NCBI RefSeq assembly: GCF_900230185.1
Contig: NZ_OCSR01000001.1
Coordinates: 5,394,001 to 5,458,000, forward strand
DNA from: Burkholderia sp. OK233
GTDB lineage: Bacteria; Pseudomonadota; Gammaproteobacteria; Burkholderiales; Burkholderiaceae
Length of the DNA stretch: 64,000 bases
Direction: 5' to 3'
In this document: one piece after another, positions 34,084 to 43,231 of the stretch
Position numbering within the stretch: position 1 is the first letter of the stretch
Layout of the letters: every line of letters begins with the position of its first letter
Made by a program: the position numbers and the translations under genes
The notes under the pieces: model-generated
What the model was told of the DNA's origin: nothing
The model's input: the letters and a program-made list of their open reading frames with translations, nothing else
The model's database searches: none

Positions 34084-34848
34084 CTAGATCGTCAGTCCAC
34101 CGTCGACGACGACACACTCTCCGTTGGTATAGCTCGCAGCATCGGACACCAGGTACAGCACGGTACCCGCCATCTCACGAGGTTCCGCATGGCGTCGCAG
34201 CGGAATCTGCGACACCCAACTCTCGTACGTGGCCTGATCTGCGAACAGCGCGCCCGCAAAGCGGGTTTTGGTCAGTCCAGGAAGCAGCGCATTCACCCGA
34301 ATCCCCAACGGCCCGCACTCCTTCGCGAATGCCCGCGTCATGTTGACAACGGCGGCCTTGGTGATCGAGTAGATGCCCTGCCTGTCGCCAGGCTGCAATG
34401 CGTTGACCGAAGCCGTGTTGACGATCGCGCCGCCGCCGTTCTCCCGCATCAACTTGCCCGCCTCGACGGACATGAAGAAATAACCGCGCAGGTTGACTTC
34501 CACCGTCTTTTCGAAAGACGACAGATCGGTATCGAGAATGTGGCCAAAATACGGATTGGTCGCCGCGTTGTTGACGAGAATGTCCAGACGGCCATGCCGT
34601 GCCCGAATATGCTGGAAGATCGCGAGAATGTCCTCGAGACGCCCCACGTGGCACGGGTACGCTTCAGCGCTGCCGCCCGCTTCCTTGATCTCGCGTGTAA
34701 CGGATTCACAATCTTCCAGCTTGCGGCTCGAAACAATCACGTGGGCACCCTGCTCCGCGAGCAGTTTGGCGATCTCCTCACCGATACCCCGGCTCGCGCC
34801 CGTCACCAGAGCAATCTTTCCTTTCAGATCAAACAAATTAGTAGTCAC
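34084..34848 (-). CDS. short-chain dehydrogenase/reductase
   Basis: A 254-residue classical SDR. The cofactor motif TGASRGIG is at residues 16-23, NNAA at 93-96, the active-site Ser147, Tyr160 and Lys164 (YSITK) are present, and the C-terminal part ends in NGECVVVDGGLTI. It oxidises or reduces a hydroxy/keto group with NAD(P). It lies between the APH-type kinase and the acyl-CoA dehydrogenase genes on the same strand and probably acts on a hydroxyacyl-CoA of the same pathway. The exact substrate and cofactor choice cannot be decided. Confidence 0.93.
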   Translation of the reverse strand: MTTNLFDLKGKIALVTGASRGIGEEIAKLLAEQGAHVIVSSRKLEDCESVTREIKEAGGSAEAYPCHVGRLEDILAIFQHIRARHGRLDILVNNAATNPYFGHILDTDLSSFEKTVEVNLRGYFFMSVEAGKLMRENGGGAIVNTASVNALQPGDRQGIYSITKAAVVNMTRAFAKECGPLGIRVNALLPGLTKTRFAGALFADQATYESWVSQIPLRRHAEPREMAGTVLYLVSDAASYTNGECVVVDGGLTI

Positions 34849-34891
34849 AATCAGCCTCCCTATTTCTACGTTCCTTGTTTCCTGCCTGTCT

Positions 34892-35911
34892 TCAGATCAG
34901 GTCCATGCCCATCTTCGCAAGCGCCCCGGCCATCTCCCCCACCTGTCGCGCTTTTTCGTTCGACGCGTTGCCGCTCAAGGCGCGCTTCTTCACGCCCTGT
35001 GCGATAGCGGCGAGCCGGAAGAAGCTGAACGCCAGGTAGAAATTCCAGTTCTCAATCGACGATATTCCCCGTAGCGCGCAATACCGCTCGACAATCGACG
35101 CCTCGTCCGGCACGCCCAACGCCGCTCGATTCAAGCCTGCGAGTCCCGCGATATGGCTGCCGGGCGGAAGCCGCAAACACATGCAGAAGTACGCGATGTC
35201 GGCCAGCGGATTGCCGAGCGTGGATAGCTCCCAATCGAGAACGGCGCGGACTTGCGGTGCACCGTGCATGAAAATGATGTTGTCGATACGGAAATCGCCG
35301 TGCACGAGCGAAGGCTTTCCTGTTTCTGCCGGACAGTGTGCAGGCAGCCAGTCGATCAGCGACTCCATTGCCTCCAACGTATCGGTCTGCGCAGCGCGAT
35401 ATTGCCTGGTCCAGACGTCGATTTGACGCTCGAAATAGTTGCCCGGGCGGCCGTAGTCGGACAATCCGGCTTCGTCGATATCCACGTCGTGGAGAGCGGC
35501 CATGGTGCCGAGCAGTGCGTCGTAGATGGCGCCACGCCCCTCGACGGGTACTTCGGGCAGCGCCGGGTTCCAGAAGATTCGCCCGTCCTCATAGCTCATG
35601 ACGTAAAACAGGCTACCGATGACGTCACGGTCCTCACAAAGGTGATACGCGCGGGCGACAGGGACCGGCGTCCGGCCAAGCGCCGATATCACGCGAAACT
35701 CACGATCAACCGCATGAGCGGCCTTGAGCAGGTCGCCGGGAGGTTGACGCCTCAGCACATAGCTTCCGCTTTGCGCCTTCAAAAGAAACGTCGGATTGGA
35801 TTGTCCGCCGGGAAATTTCTCGACTGACAACGGTCCATGAAACCCGGGCACGTGCGCCGTCAGATAACGTCTGAGATCTTCATTGTCGAATTGGAGGCTG
35901 GGGTGGTTCAT
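34892..35911 (-). CDS. APH-family phosphotransferase, ACAD10/11-type
   Basis: A 339-residue aminoglycoside-phosphotransferase-fold protein. The catalytic Brenner motif LVHGDFRIDNIIF and the metal motif VLDWELSTLGNPLADIAYF are intact. In the acyl-CoA dehydrogenase context, such kinases resemble the N-terminal domain of human ACAD10/11 and are thought to phosphorylate 4-hydroxyacyl-CoA. Drug resistance is not indicated. The gene is 43 bases upstream of the SDR gene. The short repeat at 35915-35962 lies immediately before its ATG, where the ribosome site should be. Confidence 0.88.
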   Translation of the reverse strand: MNHPSLQFDNEDLRRYLTAHVPGFHGPLSVEKFPGGQSNPTFLLKAQSGSYVLRRQPPGDLLKAAHAVDREFRVISALGRTPVPVARAYHLCEDRDVIGSLFYVMSYEDGRIFWNPALPEVPVEGRGAIYDALLGTMAALHDVDIDEAGLSDYGRPGNYFERQIDVWTRQYRAAQTDTLEAMESLIDWLPAHCPAETGKPSLVHGDFRIDNIIFMHGAPQVRAVLDWELSTLGNPLADIAYFCMCLRLPPGSHIAGLAGLNRAALGVPDEASIVERYCALRGISSIENWNFYLAFSFFRLAAIAQGVKKRALSGNASNEKARQVGEMAGALAKMGMDLI

Positions 35912-35914
35912 ATT

Positions 35915-35962
35915 GCCTCCCCCTCGGGGGGCAGCGAACGTAAGTGAGCGTGGGGGTAGTTC
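35915..35962. repeat. intergenic GC-rich repeat element, copy 1
   Basis: A dyad CCCCCTCGGGGGGC is followed by agcgaacgtaagtgagcg and tgggggta. The same arrangement recurs at 57055-57103. Both copies lie just upstream of a leftward gene start, in its 5' leader. I recall the element as frequent in Burkholderiales intergenic regions. It has no coding capacity. Confidence 0.6.
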
Positions 35963-35986
35963 ATTGAGCAGGAGTCCGGATTGAGG

Positions 35987-36673
35987 TCAGCCGTAGGTGA
36001 CAAATTCACGCCTCTCGGCATGTTCGAGATGAGGCACTGAATTGAAGCTGACTAGCGACATCGCGTCGTCGTTAAAGACATATTGGCAAACGCTGCTGTT
36101 TCGAATCTGCAGGTTCAGTGCAATCGCGGTCGCAGCGGGCGTCTGCAGAACCTGCTGGGCAGTGACCGCGATCGGACCACCCGAACTCACCACCAGAACG
36201 CGCCTGCCGCCGCCCCGCTGGATGTCGATGCGCGCACGCTGGACACGCGTCTGGAATTGCTGCCATGTCTCTGGAACGGCGCCCGGCAAGCGATCATCGG
36301 CCCAGAGCTGCAGCACTTGCCGGAGCCCTTTGTAAAAGTCCTTCTTTGAACTGGTGGCCGACAAACCTGCGGACAAACCTGTCGGCGACCCCTCTTCGCC
36401 GAGAGCCGCGAACAACGCCTCGAAATCGTATTCGTTCAGACCCGCGTCTTGCGCGAGCTCGACTTGCGGGGCGCCCATGGCGGCGAGAATGGCGTCGGCG
36501 GTTTGCCGATGCCGCTGCATCGTGCCGATGACAACGCGATCGAACCGCAAGTTCGCCTGCGCGAAGTACTCGCCGAGCCAACCTGATTGGGTACGACCGG
36601 AAGGTGATAGCTCGTCATAGTTTTCAGCGCCGAAAGACGCCTGACCATGCCGTACAAGATAGAGTTCTGCCAT
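35987..36673 (-). CDS. histidine phosphatase family protein
   Basis: A 228-residue phosphoglycerate-mutase-like protein. The RHG motif is at the N-terminus (ELYLVRHGQASFGAENYDEL) and the second catalytic region is VLVVSSGGPIAV, with Ser-Ser-Gly-Gly in place of the usual Ser-His-Gly-Gly. In many family members a second His is found here, so activity may be altered. The gene begins the leftward acyl-CoA dehydrogenase cluster, where it may remove the phosphate added by the APH-type kinase. A perfect palindrome lies 69 bases upstream of its start. Confidence 0.88.
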   Translation of the reverse strand: MAELYLVRHGQASFGAENYDELSPSGRTQSGWLGEYFAQANLRFDRVVIGTMQRHRQTADAILAAMGAPQVELAQDAGLNEYDFEALFAALGEEGSPTGLSAGLSATSSKKDFYKGLRQVLQLWADDRLPGAVPETWQQFQTRVQRARIDIQRGGGRRVLVVSSGGPIAVTAQQVLQTPAATAIALNLQIRNSSVCQYVFNDDAMSLVSFNSVPHLEHAERREFVTYG

Positions 36674-36741
36674 GCCAGCCTCGCTTCAACATGACTAGCA
36701 GAATACCCAGCGCCGCATCATTCAGGAAATTGATTGTTGTG

Positions 36742-36753
36742 ATAGTCGACTAT
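36742..36753. promoter_or_regulatory. palindrome upstream of the phosphatase operon
   Basis: ATAGTCGACTAT is a perfect 12-base palindrome followed by AAATT. It lies between the phosphatase start (36673) and the 3' end of the LysR gene. It may be the operator of the acyl-CoA dehydrogenase cluster or overlap its promoter. Which regulator binds is unknown. Confidence 0.5.
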
Positions 36754-36795
36754 AAATTCTGGTGACACCCGGCGCGTATGCCCCGTAGGCCCGGC

Positions 36796-37695
36796 CTACT
36801 GGTTCATTTCCAGCATGAGACGGCCAACCTGCTCGCGCAGCCAACGATGAGCGGGGTCCCCAGTCACGCTTCGATGCCAGTAGCCATGAGACTGAAGATC
36901 CGGAAGATCGAACGGCAGCTCCAGGATTCGCGCGTCATAGCGCTTGAGGAGCACGAGGGGGGCCGTGAGGACGAGATCGGTTCGCATCGCGATCAACGGG
37001 GCCACCAGATAGTGTTGCACCCGCGTCTGAATCGATCGCCTGACACCTAGCTTGGTCAGTTCCGCATCGACGAGACCCGATCCCTGGGGGCGGCTGGATA
37101 CGTGGATATGACCGAAGCTGAGGTAGTCATCGATCGTCAGCTTCTTCTTCGTAAACGAATGGTCGCGACGCAGCATGCAGGCATACCGGTCGCGGCCCAG
37201 CGGCTCCTGCTCAAGGTAGGGATCGTCAATCAGCGGCGCGTCGATCGCAAGATTGACCGCACCGCTGGCTAGCGCTTCCGGAACCTCTTTGCGCGTCGTG
37301 AAGTAGCTCTCGATGCGGATACCGGGCGCCAGTCGCTGCAGCACCTCCTCAAGCGCGGGCAGAAGGAGCGCCTCCGTGAGGTCGGTCATGCTGAGCCGGA
37401 ACGTACGCTCGGACGAGGCGGGGTCGAACCTTCCTCCGACGTGAGTACTCGAGTCGAGCAGTTGCAGCGCCTCGCGAACCTGTCCGATGATGTTTTCCGA
37501 AACGGGAGTCGGCATCATGCCGGCCGACGTACTGACAAAAAGCTGATCGTCGAATGTTTTACGCATCCGCGCCAACGCATTGCTGACCGCGGGCTGAGAG
37601 ATGAACAGCATCTCCGCTGCGCGCGTCAGGTTTCGTGTTCTGTAGACGGCTTCGAAGACAACGAAGAGATTCAGATCAACCTTTGACAGACGCAT
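36796..37695 (-). CDS. LysR-family regulator, NodD-like
   Basis: A 299-residue LysR regulator from the ATG at 37695. The N-terminal helix-turn-helix reads RTRNLTRAAEMLFISQPAVS, then NALARMRKTFDDQLFV. The C-terminal part is the type 2 periplasmic-binding fold (FRLSMTDLTEALLLPALEEV). The NodD-like branch commonly controls catabolic clusters through small aromatic or acyl effectors. It lies directly upstream of the phosphatase-kinase-SDR-dehydrogenase run on the same strand, so it probably controls that cluster. The palindrome at 36742-36753 is a candidate target. Confidence 0.92.
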   Translation of the reverse strand: MRLSKVDLNLFVVFEAVYRTRNLTRAAEMLFISQPAVSNALARMRKTFDDQLFVSTSAGMMPTPVSENIIGQVREALQLLDSSTHVGGRFDPASSERTFRLSMTDLTEALLLPALEEVLQRLAPGIRIESYFTTRKEVPEALASGAVNLAIDAPLIDDPYLEQEPLGRDRYACMLRRDHSFTKKKLTIDDYLSFGHIHVSSRPQGSGLVDAELTKLGVRRSIQTRVQHYLVAPLIAMRTDLVLTAPLVLLKRYDARILELPFDLPDLQSHGYWHRSVTGDPAHRWLREQVGRLMLEMNQ

Positions 37696-37967
37696 TTTCA
37701 AATTCCCCGACGCCACTCGAACTGTGTTTTCGACTCCTCCTGTTCACGCGCACGCGTCGGCGCAAGACGACGATCGGCGTGGTATCACGGAGCAACCCCG
37801 GCGAGTCTACTCCTGCCCGTGCGAGACAGCCAAACAGGGGTCAAACAAGGACCACGCAGGGACCAAACCGGGACATGAGGACGCTTCGCGCATGCTGATC
37901 CTTCGGTTCCGCGCGATCGTAAAGGCGGTGATCGACTCGTCCACCGCCTCCCCTGCCCCAGCAAGTC

Positions 37968-39676
37968 CTATAAATTTTCGCGGATCATGGCGAACACGTC
38001 GGCGGACTGCCCCTGCAGCATAGCTTTCGCGGAATACAGAACCATTCCGTATGCAGAACCCCACTCGATCTTCGGCGGCATCACGAGTGTCATCGTGTCG
38101 ACCTTGACGTTCAGAAGCGCCGGGCCGGGTTCGTTCAACCATGCGATGACGGCCTCTTCGAGCTCATCGGCTTTCGACACCGTGCGCCCCCACAAGCCGA
38201 TCGCCTCGGCGACTTTGCCGAAATCCGGGTTTGCAGGCCCGTATAGAGCGGGAGCATGCCTTCGGACTTCTGCTCGATATCGATAAATCCCAGCTTGCCG
38301 TTGTCGAATACCACCACCTTGACGGGCAGCTTCTCCTGCACGACCGTCATGAGCTCACCGAACAGCATGGCGAGGCCGCCGTCGCCGGACATTGAGATCA
38401 CCTGGCGTCCAGGCTGGCACTTTTGCAGCCCCATTGACATCGGCAAGGCCGCCGCCATCGTGCCGTGCAGCAGACTCGAAAACACCCGGCGTTTTCCGTT
38501 CGTGTCGATATGCCGGTACAGCCAGACCGTGGGCGTCCCATCGTCGGCGCAGAAGAGTGCATCGCTCGCGGCGTACCGGTTGATTAACTCGGTCAGATAG
38601 ATGGGTGGAATCGTTCCGCGGTTCGACGCAACGGCCTTCGACCGGTGGGTTTCCACCGCGCGGGCATGCCGCTCGACGAGCTTGTCGCGGAACTCGGTCG
38701 ACGTATGCGGTTTAAGGCGCGGCAGCAACGCCTCCATCGTGGACTTGATATCTCCAACCAATCCGAGCGTGACCGGATGCCGGCGACCGAGATGGTCGGG
38801 CGCCATGTCGATCTGAACGATTCTGGCCTTCTCCGGATAGAACTGCCGCCACGCGAAGTCGGCGCCCAGCAACAGCAAGGTCTCGCATTCGGATACCGCC
38901 AGATAGCCTGCTTCGCCGCCGATAATACCGGTCATGCCGACGTTGTACGGGTTGTCATGTTCCAGCGCGTCTTTTGCGCGGGACGTGTGCGCAATGGGTG
39001 CCTTGAGCCGCTCGGCAACCGCCATGATTTCGGCGTGCGCGCCACGGCATCCGGAACCCCCGTAGATCGCGATCTTCTCGCCCGAATTGAGGATTTCGGC
39101 GACACGGTCGAGGTCGGCGTCACTCGGCCGGACCACGGGCACATTCGTGTGGACCGAATACGGGACGTTATCGCTGGCATCAGCATGGGCGATGTCAACC
39201 GGAACGATCAGTACCGCGACGCCGCCCTTTGCAATGGCGGTCTGACAGGCAATCACGGTTTTGCGCCGCGCCTGCTCCGGCGTAATGATCATGTCGCAGA
39301 ACACGCTGCACGATCCGTAGATCGCCTTGAAGTCGACTTCCTGCGGAAAGTTGAAGCCGAGTTCCTCGCTCGCTACCTGGGTTGCGATCAGGATAACCGG
39401 CGCCCGATTGCGGTTGGCGTCCACCAGACCGTTGATGAAGTGAAGGCTGCCGGGGCCGCAGCTTCCCGCCACGGCCGTGAGGTTGCCGGTCAACATGGCT
39501 TCGGCTTCGGCGGCGAACGCCCCTGCTTCCTCATGGCGTACATGGACCCACTCGATGTCGCTCTCGTTGATGTGGTGAGCAATGAGATTCAGCGTGTCGC
39601 CCACGATCCCGTAGCAATGCTTGACGCCCGCCGAGGCGAGCGTGTCCACAATGATTTCGGCAACTTTTTTGCTCAT
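37968..39676 (-). pseudogene. PoxB-type thiamine-diphosphate enzyme with one-base frameshift
   Basis: The N-terminal 500 or so residues, from the ATG at 39676, follow the PoxB type: KHCYGIVGDTLNLIAHHI, VRHEEAGAFAAEAEAM, GSCGPGSLHFINGLVDANRN and SGDGGLAMLFGELMTV. Near 38237 the frame leaves the family after TGLQ. The expected continuation NPDFGKVAEAIGLWGRTVSK and the C-terminus to 37968 are in the next frame. One missing base in the CAAACCC run explains it. As read, the product would lack the last 90 residues, including the membrane tail, and carry 36 foreign ones. A sequencing error in the short homopolymer is possible. It is distinct in sequence from the two intact poxB copies. Confidence 0.8.
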
Positions 39677-39855
39677 GTCGGCTCTCCTGAAAGTGCTCCA
39701 TGCTTGAAATGATCCGCTGCCGGTATGAACCGCAGAACCGGAGTTCGTCACTGCGGGACGCGCCGATTCCATCGGTGGGGGATTCACTTATCTTGCATCG
39801 ACTCCTTCTCGGCCGATATCACCCTGCGGGGGGATCGGCGCCATGCTGGCTCCCC

Positions 39856-39883
39856 CATGCCTCATGCCTCATGCCTCATGCTC
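39856..39883. repeat. 7-bp tandem repeat CATGCCT, four units
   Basis: Three exact CATGCCT units and one CATGCTC follow one another. They lie ten bases beyond the stop codon of the large regulator on the minus strand and do not change its protein. Copy number may vary between strains by slippage. Confidence 0.55.
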
Positions 39884-39893
39884 GAAGCAGATG

Positions 39894-42800
39894 TCAGCTT
39901 GTTGAAAGAGCGAGCAGACGCCGGCCGATCTGACCGCCACGCGGCAAGAAATCCGACAACCGCTCGAGCGTCGAAGCGAAACGGCGCTGTTGCACATCCG
40001 CCTGTTCGGCGTCGCCGCAGGCCTCGTGAATCGCCGCCGCCGTGCGGTGAAGCCGCCAGTCCGCCAGCGGGGTTTCGAAGCCTTCCGTGGCCGCGAACGC
40101 GGCGTTGATGTGCTCGCGTGCAATGACCGGATCGCCACTCGCAAGCGCCTCTCGCGCAACGACTTCCCAGGCAAGCGCCTGCCACGTCCGGTCTTCGGTG
40201 GCGAGGGCGAGCTTGAGGAACGCCTGGGCGCGCGATCGGGCATTGCGATGGTCGCCCGCCATCATCGCGGCCTCGGCGGTACCCCATTCGATTGCGAGTC
40301 GCCAGTACCAGTCGAACATGATGGGGGTAGCGTCCAGTTGCCGTTGCGCTTCAGCAAACAGCGCCGAGGCGCGTGCGCCATCCTCCAACCCTATATACGC
40401 GAGGCCCGCGAGCACGATACACGCACGGTGTTGCACGGGCAGCAGTGCGCCGGAGTCGGCTTCGACCACCCGATCGGATGGGTTTGAAGCTGGCACGAAA
40501 CGTTCGTGCATGTCAATGACTGACTCGTAGTCCATGGTGTGCACAAGCAACCACCCCCGATAGACCTCGAGTGTGCGAGCCGCAAAATAGTCGCCGTTCT
40601 CGTGGAACGAAGCCATACCCTGATCGAACGATTCCATCGACCGGCCTAACTCGCCAAGGAAAAGCTGAGCCCACGCCGTACCCAGCCGGAGCATCCACGT
40701 CGCCCTCGCGAGGTCGAAGCCCGGATGTTCCACCGCATGCTCAAAGAGGATCTGGTAATTCGCCCGCACAGTCCCGAGCGCTTCGCGATAGCGGGTGGAA
40801 ATGATGCACAGCATGCTGTGTTCCATATTCGCCCGGGCGATCAGCAGGGGATCCCCCGTCTCGCGCAGCGCATGCATCGCCGTCTCGCACTCAGTCAGAT
40901 CGGCATGCGACCAGCCGTCGGTCCAGATACGGCGTACGTAGGCACTCACGCGTACCAGCGCACTGACGCGCAGGTCGGGATGCGAAGCGCTGAGCGTCAG
41001 CGCTTCGTTTAGCACCTCGATGCAACGTTGCCTGTCGCTCCAGCTAAAGACGTAGGCAAGGCCAAGCATGGCGCGTAATTGCGCATCGAGCCGGCCAATC
41101 GTGCGTGCCTGCTCCTCCAGTTCGATCCAGGCGGCCTCGGCGCGCGGATCATGCGCCGCAGCGTAAAGCAACGCGCGCGCCTCGGCAAACTCAAAGCTTT
41201 TAAGCGGACGCAAATCAGCCGGCAATTTTGTGGTGAGCGAAGCGGCAAAGTCGAGAATCGACTGCGCTTCGCGATACGCAAAGCGAACCTTCGCGGTTTG
41301 CAGCGCCATGCGGAGATAGTCGATCGCCTTGAGCCAGTCTCTCGCGTCGGCGAAATGGTGTCCGAGTTCGTATGCCACCTCAGCTCTCTGATCGCGAGCA
41401 TAGATGGCCTTGAGCCGTTCCGCGATTTGCCGATGCAAACGGGAGCGGCGAGTCAGCCCTTGCCGTCCATAGAATGCGTGACGAATAAGAGCATGGTCGA
41501 AACAGAACATCGCGGCCACGCCCCCGTCGGGGAAGCGCTTCACGCCGCTACGTTGAATAAAGCGTTGAGTGCGTGCCAGCGCCTCGCAAAGATCGTCGAA
41601 TTGCTCCGCCGACAGACCCGCGGCCTCGGCCACGGTCGCCGATGAAAAGCAGAGCCCTGCCACGCTGGCGGCTTCAAGCAGATTCCGTTCGTCGGCACCG
41701 AGGCGCCGGATTCTACCCTCGAGCGTCCGGGTTATCGTGTGTGGCGCTGCCGCGCCGATCGTCGCGAGAGGCGCCAGCGGCCGCCAGCCCGTCGCGGTCT
41801 TGCGGAGCATGTTGCGCTCCACGAGATCGGCAACGGTCGCCCGCATAAACAGTGGATTGCCGCCGCAACGTTGCGCGATGAGATAAGACAGTTCTTCCTC
41901 GGCTGGGTCGGTGTGATCGCGGTCTGTCAGCCACGCAACCACGGCATCGCGAGGCAATGGACCCAGCGCCAGCTCCCGGCATAGGCCCCTCAGCGAAAGC
42001 TCGTGGTGCAGTTGCTCGATGGGGTGTTCGGCCAGCGCCGCCTCGTCCGGCCGGTAAGTGATGACGACCATCAGGCGCAGCGCGCCTGGCTGGCGCGCCA
42101 GCGCCGCCAGAACATCGATGGTCGAGTAGTCGGACCAATGAAGATCTTCGAATATCAGAAGCAGCGGTTGCGTCTGCGTCAGAGAGCTCAGCAAGCCCCG
42201 GATCTCCCGCAGCATGCGTTCGCGCGACGCGCCAGGAAGCTGCCGATGCAGGGACTCGCGCACCTGACTCGCCACGTGGCCCGGGAGCTGCCATGCCCAC
42301 GTGGGCGCCACCGTCACCAGCGCTTTCACGACTTCGCTGCCGCCGGCTCCCTGGCAAAGTTGGCCGAGCGCCTGCAGAACCGGATAAAACGGCTCCGTGC
42401 CGCCATAGCCCTCGACGCAATGTCCCTCAGCAACCCACGCATCGTCAGGTCCGGACCGTTGGGCGGCAACGAACTGCCTGAGCAACGCTGTCTTGCCGAT
42501 GCCCGGTTCACCGGCAACCACCACGATCTGACCGTTTCCGCATCGGGCCTGCTCCATGGCAGCACACAGTTGCTGCAATTCGCTCGTGCGCCCGGCAAAG
42601 CCGCCGAAGCTCCCTTCGCTCACGGCCGGCACAAGCTCCGTTACAGGAATCTCGACGGGCGCGACGAAACGATAGCCGCGTCCACGCAGTGTTTCGATGT
42701 AGCGAGGGCGCTGCGCGCTATCGCCGAGCCGGGCCCGGATCATTTGTATGTGGCTCTTCACGACTTCGGGCTGCACGTGCACGTCGGGCCACACGGCTTC

Positions 42801-42995
42801 GAGCAGCGCGTCATGGGTAATCAGCGCACGGCGATTCTCGATCAGAAACCGCAGCACGCCGAAGGTCTTGCGCGTCAGGTCGATTCGCTCGGGTGCCGTG
42901 CCGGAGGAATTCAGCCGCCAAAGACATTCGTTCGTCGTATCCAGACGAAAGCCCTCGAAACTGACCGACGATATCCTGCTCGAATGAGCCTTCAT
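39894..42995 (-). CDS. large wHTH-ATPase-TPR transcriptional regulator
   Basis: A protein of about 1033 residues. An OmpR/PhoB-type winged helix lies at residues 10-105 (RKTFGVLRFLIENRRALITH, then VKSHIQMIRARLGD and RGRGYRFVAPV). An AAA/STAND ATPase follows with Walker A AGEPGIGKTALL and Walker B LLLIFEDLHWSD. The C-terminal half is TPR-like helices. No membrane segment is seen. Such proteins are ATP-driven regulators with unknown ligands. The ATG at 42995 is chosen because GAGGAG lies ten bases upstream; ATG 43013 is also possible. It is divergent from a paralogue at 43232-46285 with the same architecture. Confidence 0.9.
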   Translation of the reverse strand: MKAHSSRISSVSFEGFRLDTTNECLWRLNSSGTAPERIDLTRKTFGVLRFLIENRRALITHDALLEAVWPDVHVQPEVVKSHIQMIRARLGDSAQRPRYIETLRGRGYRFVAPVEIPVTELVPAVSEGSFGGFAGRTSELQQLCAAMEQARCGNGQIVVVAGEPGIGKTALLRQFVAAQRSGPDDAWVAEGHCVEGYGGTEPFYPVLQALGQLCQGAGGSEVVKALVTVAPTWAWQLPGHVASQVRESLHRQLPGASRERMLREIRGLLSSLTQTQPLLLIFEDLHWSDYSTIDVLAALARQPGALRLMVVITYRPDEAALAEHPIEQLHHELSLRGLCRELALGPLPRDAVVAWLTDRDHTDPAEEELSYLIAQRCGGNPLFMRATVADLVERNMLRKTATGWRPLAPLATIGAAAPHTITRTLEGRIRRLGADERNLLEAASVAGLCFSSATVAEAAGLSAEQFDDLCEALARTQRFIQRSGVKRFPDGGVAAMFCFDHALIRHAFYGRQGLTRRSRLHRQIAERLKAIYARDQRAEVAYELGHHFADARDWLKAIDYLRMALQTAKVRFAYREAQSILDFAASLTTKLPADLRPLKSFEFAEARALLYAAAHDPRAEAAWIELEEQARTIGRLDAQLRAMLGLAYVFSWSDRQRCIEVLNEALTLSASHPDLRVSALVRVSAYVRRIWTDGWSHADLTECETAMHALRETGDPLLIARANMEHSMLCIISTRYREALGTVRANYQILFEHAVEHPGFDLARATWMLRLGTAWAQLFLGELGRSMESFDQGMASFHENGDYFAARTLEVYRGWLLVHTMDYESVIDMHERFVPASNPSDRVVEADSGALLPVQHRACIVLAGLAYIGLEDGARASALFAEAQRQLDATPIMFDWYWRLAIEWGTAEAAMMAGDHRNARSRAQAFLKLALATEDRTWQALAWEVVAREALASGDPVIAREHINAAFAATEGFETPLADWRLHRTAAAIHEACGDAEQADVQQRRFASTLERLSDFLPRGGQIGRRLLALSTS

Positions 42996-43231
42996 GCCAA
43001 CCTTGCTCCTCATGCCTTTTCCAACCCTCTGAAGAACAACTCTGAAGAACAAACGCGCCCGCCATCCAGGACGAGACGCACACTTTTCCCGTCAGGGTAA
43101 GGTGTTCGAAATCCGGAAGGGTGATTTTCTGGTCCTGATTGTGTAATGGAATGCTCCACTCAGCATGACCGACACGCGCAGTATAAAATCGCGGCAACCA
43201 GGCCGGGTTGCGGCTCCGTCGGAGAACCTAC
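42996..43231. promoter_or_regulatory. divergent promoter region between two large regulators
   Basis: This 236-base gap serves two head-to-head regulator genes. TATAAA at 43182-43187 is a possible -10 for the rightward gene and TGTAATGG at 43142-43149 resembles half of the TATGTAAT motif. No clear dyad shared by both genes was found. Confidence 0.4.

Noticed and set aside
34892..35911. APH-fold kinase as an aminoglycoside-resistance gene
   Set aside because: Its neighbours (acyl-CoA dehydrogenase, SDR) and sequence type are those of ACAD10/11-like acyl-CoA metabolism.
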